This document shows positions 6,542 to 8,516 of a stretch of DNA of 8,516 nucleotides, piece after piece (within the stretch, counting starts at the first letter, position 1; each line of letters opens with the position of its first letter). The stretch is taken from NCBI GenBank assembly GCA_021736745.1, contig JAIPFG010000126.1, positions 1 through 8,516 on the forward strand. Direction: 5' to 3'. The notes beneath the pieces are model-generated. The model did not search any database. It was given only the letters and a program-made list of their open reading frames with translations, and was not told where the DNA came from. Source of the stretch: Pseudomonadales bacterium (lineage in GTDB: Bacteria; Pseudomonadota; Gammaproteobacteria; Pseudomonadales; IMCC2047). A program made the position numbers and the translations under genes.

Positions 6542-7816
6542 TTATTCAGGGTAATCCCGTTGAGGGTGTCCTGTGTAAAGTTGGCGTGGTCTACCAATAC
6601 GGTAGGGTTCGCTCACCATTTCATTCCAATGGCTGATCCAGCCAATTGTTCGGGCGAGTGCAAATATCACCGTAAACATACTGGTTGGAATGCCTATCGC
6701 ACGTAGAATGATACCCGAATAGAAATCAACATTAGGGTATAGCTTTTTCTCGATAAAATAAGGGTCTTCCAAAGCCACTTTTTCAAGCTTTCGGGCAATG
6801 CGGAAAAGAGGCTCGTCATTGATACCTAATTCCGCCAGTACTTCGTCGCAGGTTTTTTGCATAACAACGGCTCGGGGATCATAATTTTTATAAACACGAT
6901 GCCCGAATCCCATCAGACGGAAGGGGTCGTTCTTATCTTTAGCACGTTCTACATATTCGTCAACGCGAGATTCGTCACCTATTTCCATAAGCATTTGCAG
7001 ACAGGCTTCATTAGCGCCACCGTGTGCTGGTCCCCAGAGTGTTGCAATACCGGCTGCAATACAGGCAAAGGGATTGGCTTGGCTGGAGCCGGCTAAACGC
7101 ACCGTAGAAGTAGAGGCATTTTGCTCATGATCGGCATGCAGCATGAAAATTCGGTCCATTGCCTTAGCCAAGACCGGGCTGACTTTGTATTCCTCGCAGG
7201 GAGTGGCGAACATCATATGCAGGAAGTTGGAGGCATAATCTAGATCATTTCGCGGATAGACAAAGGGTTGGCCTATAGAGTACTTGTAGGACATTGCAGC
7301 CAGTGTGGGAATCTTTGCGACCAGACGATTGGCTGTAATTTCACGATGCCGAGCATCGGTAATATCCATGGCATCATGATAGAAGGCGGACAAAGCACCG
7401 ACGACGCCACACATAATCGACATAGGGTGTGCATCACGGCGAAAGCCTCTGAAAAAGAAACTTAACTGCTCGTGAGCCATGGTGTGAGTGCCAATGGTCT
7501 TAATAAATTCGCTTTTCTCTTCTGCGGTAGGGAGTTCGCCATAAAAAAGTAAGTAGCACACTTCCAGGAAATCTGATTTTTCTGCGAGTTGTTCGATCGG
7601 GTAACCCCGATGTAGCAATATGCCTTTTTCACCATCGATATAGGTGATCGACGACTTGCAGGCACCCGTAGAAGTATAGCCTGGGTCAAAGGTAAAATAG
7701 CCGTGTGATCCCAAGTTGCTGATATCAATCACATCGGCCCCGAGGGTTCCCGATAGTATGGGTAACTCAATAGGGTCGTGCCCTTCAATGTTTAGGTAGG
7801 CCTTCTTTTCTGTCAT
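6542..7816 (-). CDS. gltA: Citrate synthase, type II (hexameric, NADH-sensitive type)
   Basis: GltA condenses oxaloacetate and acetyl-CoA to citrate, the entry reaction of the TCA cycle. The 424 residues are close to the 427 of E. coli and align throughout. The catalytic residues are His265 (WGPAHGGANEA), His306 (MGFGHRVYKNYDP) and Asp364 (LYPNVDFYSG), matching E. coli His264, His305 and Asp362. HADHEQNASTSTVR (227-240) is the usual substrate-site segment. The N-terminal domain of about 55 residues, ending near FDPGYTSTGACKSSITYIDG, marks the Gram-negative type II enzyme. The NADH-site residues Cys207 (TPCEEY), Arg164 and Lys168 are kept, while Thr110 stands where E. coli has Arg109. A purine-rich ribosome site (GAGAGAG) ends 9 bases before the ATG. 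The leader contains alternative hairpins, and sdhC is divergent across a 454-bp spacer. The gene ends at a shared terminator. Confidence 0.97.
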   Translation of the reverse strand: MTEKKAYLNIEGHDPIELPILSGTLGADVIDISNLGSHGYFTFDPGYTSTGACKSSITYIDGEKGILLHRGYPIEQLAEKSDFLEVCYLLFYGELPTAEEKSEFIKTIGTHTMAHEQLSFFFRGFRRDAHPMSIMCGVVGALSAFYHDAMDITDARHREITANRLVAKIPTLAAMSYKYSIGQPFVYPRNDLDYASNFLHMMFATPCEEYKVSPVLAKAMDRIFMLHADHEQNASTSTVRLAGSSQANPFACIAAGIATLWGPAHGGANEACLQMLMEIGDESRVDEYVERAKDKNDPFRLMGFGHRVYKNYDPRAVVMQKTCDEVLAELGINDEPLFRIARKLEKVALEDPYFIEKKLYPNVDFYSGIILRAIGIPTSMFTVIFALARTIGWISHWNEMVSEPYRIGRPRQLYTGHPQRDYPE

Positions 7817-7851
7817 AAGTGAATACTCTCTCTTTCATATCTGCGTATGGT

Positions 7852-7873
7852 GTTTTCCCGTGCTGGAAAACGG
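7852..7873 (-). promoter_or_regulatory. Alternative hairpins in the gltA leader
   Basis: On the gltA strand GTTTTCC (7871-7865) can pair with GGAAAAC (7858-7852) around 6 bases. Alternatively CCCGT (7873-7869) can pair with ACGGG (7861-7857) around 7 bases. The two stems use overlapping bases and exclude each other. They lie about 35-57 bases upstream of the gltA ATG, between the candidate promoter and the ribosome site. No U-run follows, so this is not a plain terminator. Confidence 0.4.
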
Positions 7874-7909
7874 GCGCGGATATTAGGTGGTGTCAATTCG
7901 CGGGTGAAC

Positions 7910-7938
7910 AAGTTAATTGGCCTCGCTGAATTTGTCAA
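7910..7938 (-). promoter_or_regulatory. Candidate gltA promoter
   Basis: On the minus strand a perfect -35 TTGACA (7938-7933) is followed after 17 bases by TAACTT (7915-7910), a mediocre -10. A second TTGACA occurs at 7896-7891, exactly 42 bp further on, but has no matching -10. If used, the first promoter gives a leader of about 87 bases. Confidence 0.4.
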
Positions 7939-8117
7939 ACCTAGAAGCGTGTTTAATTGATCAACAACAAACAAAATAATCAGCAGAGAAGGCTATTTAT
8001 CAAGCATTGTTCTTGTAGGGGGCCCTTAATAACTCAAGTGAATGTTTGACATAAACCAAGCTTATTAATTATCTGATAGCGAGCTAATCTTAGTGAATTA
8101 AGGCTTTGCAGACATAA

Positions 8118-8147
8118 TCTGGAATAAATATTCCCAGAAAGCTTTTT
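8118..8147 (+). other. Imperfect hairpin followed by a T run in the gltA-sdhC spacer
   Basis: TCTGGAAT (8118-8125) pairs with ATTCCCAGA (8130-8138) with one bulged C around a 4-base loop. Five T follow at 8143-8147. Outer bases 8098-8107 can also pair imperfectly with 8138-8149, and ATCTGG (8117-8122) has a second possible partner, CCAGAT at 8151-8156. It resembles a weak terminator upstream of the sdhC promoter, or possibly the 3' end of a short transcript. Confidence 0.3.
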
Positions 8148-8163
8148 AATCCAGATAATACGC

Positions 8164-8192
8164 TTGAGCATTGACTGGTGCTTCTCTACAAT
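8164..8192 (+). promoter_or_regulatory. Promoter of sdhC
   Basis: A -35 TTGAGC (8164-8169, four of six consensus bases) and a -10 TACAAT (8187-8192, five of six) are separated by the ideal 17 bases. Transcription would begin near 8199, about 70 bases before the GTG start. Confidence 0.65.
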
Positions 8193-8270
8193 ACATGCCC
8201 CGTTTGCAGTGGTTTCCGTAAACCGATTGAGTAGCCAAAATTCCGTTAACCAGCTAAGGCAAAATAAACC

Positions 8271-8516
8271 GTGAAAGACAATAGACCGGTCAATCTTGAT
8301 CTTCTTACCATTAAACAACCTCTACCCGCGATAACATCTATTTTTCACCGTATTTCTGGCTTCCTGCTTTTTATTTTTGCAGCGCTATTAATCTGTGCGT
8401 TAGATCAGTCGTTAAGCTCAAAGGAAGACTTCCTGGCTTTAAAGGAAACACTTTCCGGAGGGGTTGTGAAACTCATTATATGGGTTGTTTTATCAGCATT
8501 GATCTATCATCTCGTC
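8271..8516 (+). CDS. sdhC: Succinate dehydrogenase cytochrome b556 subunit SdhC, N-terminal part (cut by window edge)
   Basis: SdhC is one of two inner-membrane anchors of succinate dehydrogenase (complex II), holding heme b and forming the ubiquinone site. The 82 visible codons align with E. coli SdhC at a constant offset of four. RPVNLDLLTIKQPLPAI is at 5-21, and Ser23, His26 and Arg27 (SIFHRISG) match the quinone-site Ser27, His30 and Arg31. The first membrane helix runs from about 24 to 44. The second begins near residue 65, and His80 (IYHLV) matches the heme axial ligand His84. The start is GTG. An in-frame TAA at 8265-8267 rules out anything upstream, and AAGG (8256-8259) lies 11 bases before it. 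The gene has a good sigma-70-like promoter and is divergent from gltA. sdhD, sdhA and sdhB probably follow outside the window. Confidence 0.95.
   Translation, partial: MKDNRPVNLDLLTIKQPLPAITSIFHRISGFLLFIFAALLICALDQSLSSKEDFLALKETLSGGVVKLIIWVVLSALIYHLV

Larger units (their letters stand above)
7817..8270. other. Divergent gltA-sdhC regulatory region with no protein gene
   Basis: This 454-bp AT-rich spacer separates two divergent TCA genes, and I find no convincing coding frame in it. It holds a hairpin-rich gltA leader (7852-7873), a candidate gltA promoter (7910-7938), an 8-bp palindrome TTGATCAA (7957-7964), an isolated TTGACA on the plus strand (8046-8051) without a good -10, an imperfect hairpin followed by a T run (8118-8147), and a good sdhC promoter (8164-8192). 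I could not identify convincing CRP, ArcA or Fur sites by eye. Confidence 0.7.

Noticed and set aside
8171..8192. TTGACT with TACAAT as the sdhC promoter
   Set aside because: The spacer would be only 10 bases; TTGAGC at 8164 gives the proper 17-base spacing to the same -10.
8034..8318. Minus-strand open frame of 94 codons between gltA and sdhC
   Set aside because: It overlaps the start of sdhC and the sdhC promoter antisense, and its translation has no recognisable domain and no supporting ribosome site.

Overview
This is an ordinary stretch of bacterial chromosome, most likely from a gammaproteobacterium. The evidence is PdxB (a gammaproteobacterial-type pyridoxine pathway enzyme), a type II hexameric-type citrate synthase lying head-to-head with sdhC as in Pseudomonas and its relatives, a PreP-like M16C peptidase, and a small acidic protein of a kind I associate with Pseudomonas-like bacteria. 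Base composition looks moderate, with AT-rich intergenic spacers. I cannot name a genus. I see no insertion sequence, CRISPR array, phage gene, tRNA or rRNA.

Layout, left to right. (1) The minus strand from base 328 to the left edge holds the N-terminal 109 codons of an Ada-type DNA repair protein, cut by the window edge. (2) A divergent spacer of about 210 bp with a clean inverted repeat separates it from pdxB (plus strand). (3) A 54-codon gene on the minus strand, at 1672-1836, converges on pdxB and overlaps its last 46 bases. It has its own good promoter and a recognisable conserved core. (4) An AT-rich spacer with nested palindromes precedes a standalone RlmI-like SAM methyltransferase (1998-2897). 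(5) msrB and a 987-residue M16C metalloprotease follow on the plus strand, 52 bp apart. (6) A strong symmetric terminator closes both the protease gene and the convergent citrate synthase gene gltA (minus strand). (7) A 454-bp regulatory region lies between gltA and the divergently transcribed sdhC, which runs off the right edge and probably starts an sdhCDAB operon.

Functional themes: gltA and sdhC belong to the TCA cycle and share a long divergent control region. PdxB makes a pyridoxal phosphate precursor. MsrB and the Ada protein repair oxidised methionine and alkylated DNA. The M16C protease probably degrades peptides. Apart from gltA-sdhC, the adjacency of these genes looks like chromosomal housekeeping rather than one pathway.

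I found no evidence for a new multi-gene system. The observations most worth following are the small antisense-overlapping gene at the end of pdxB, the palindrome cluster before the methyltransferase, and the alternative hairpins in the gltA leader and gltA-sdhC spacer.
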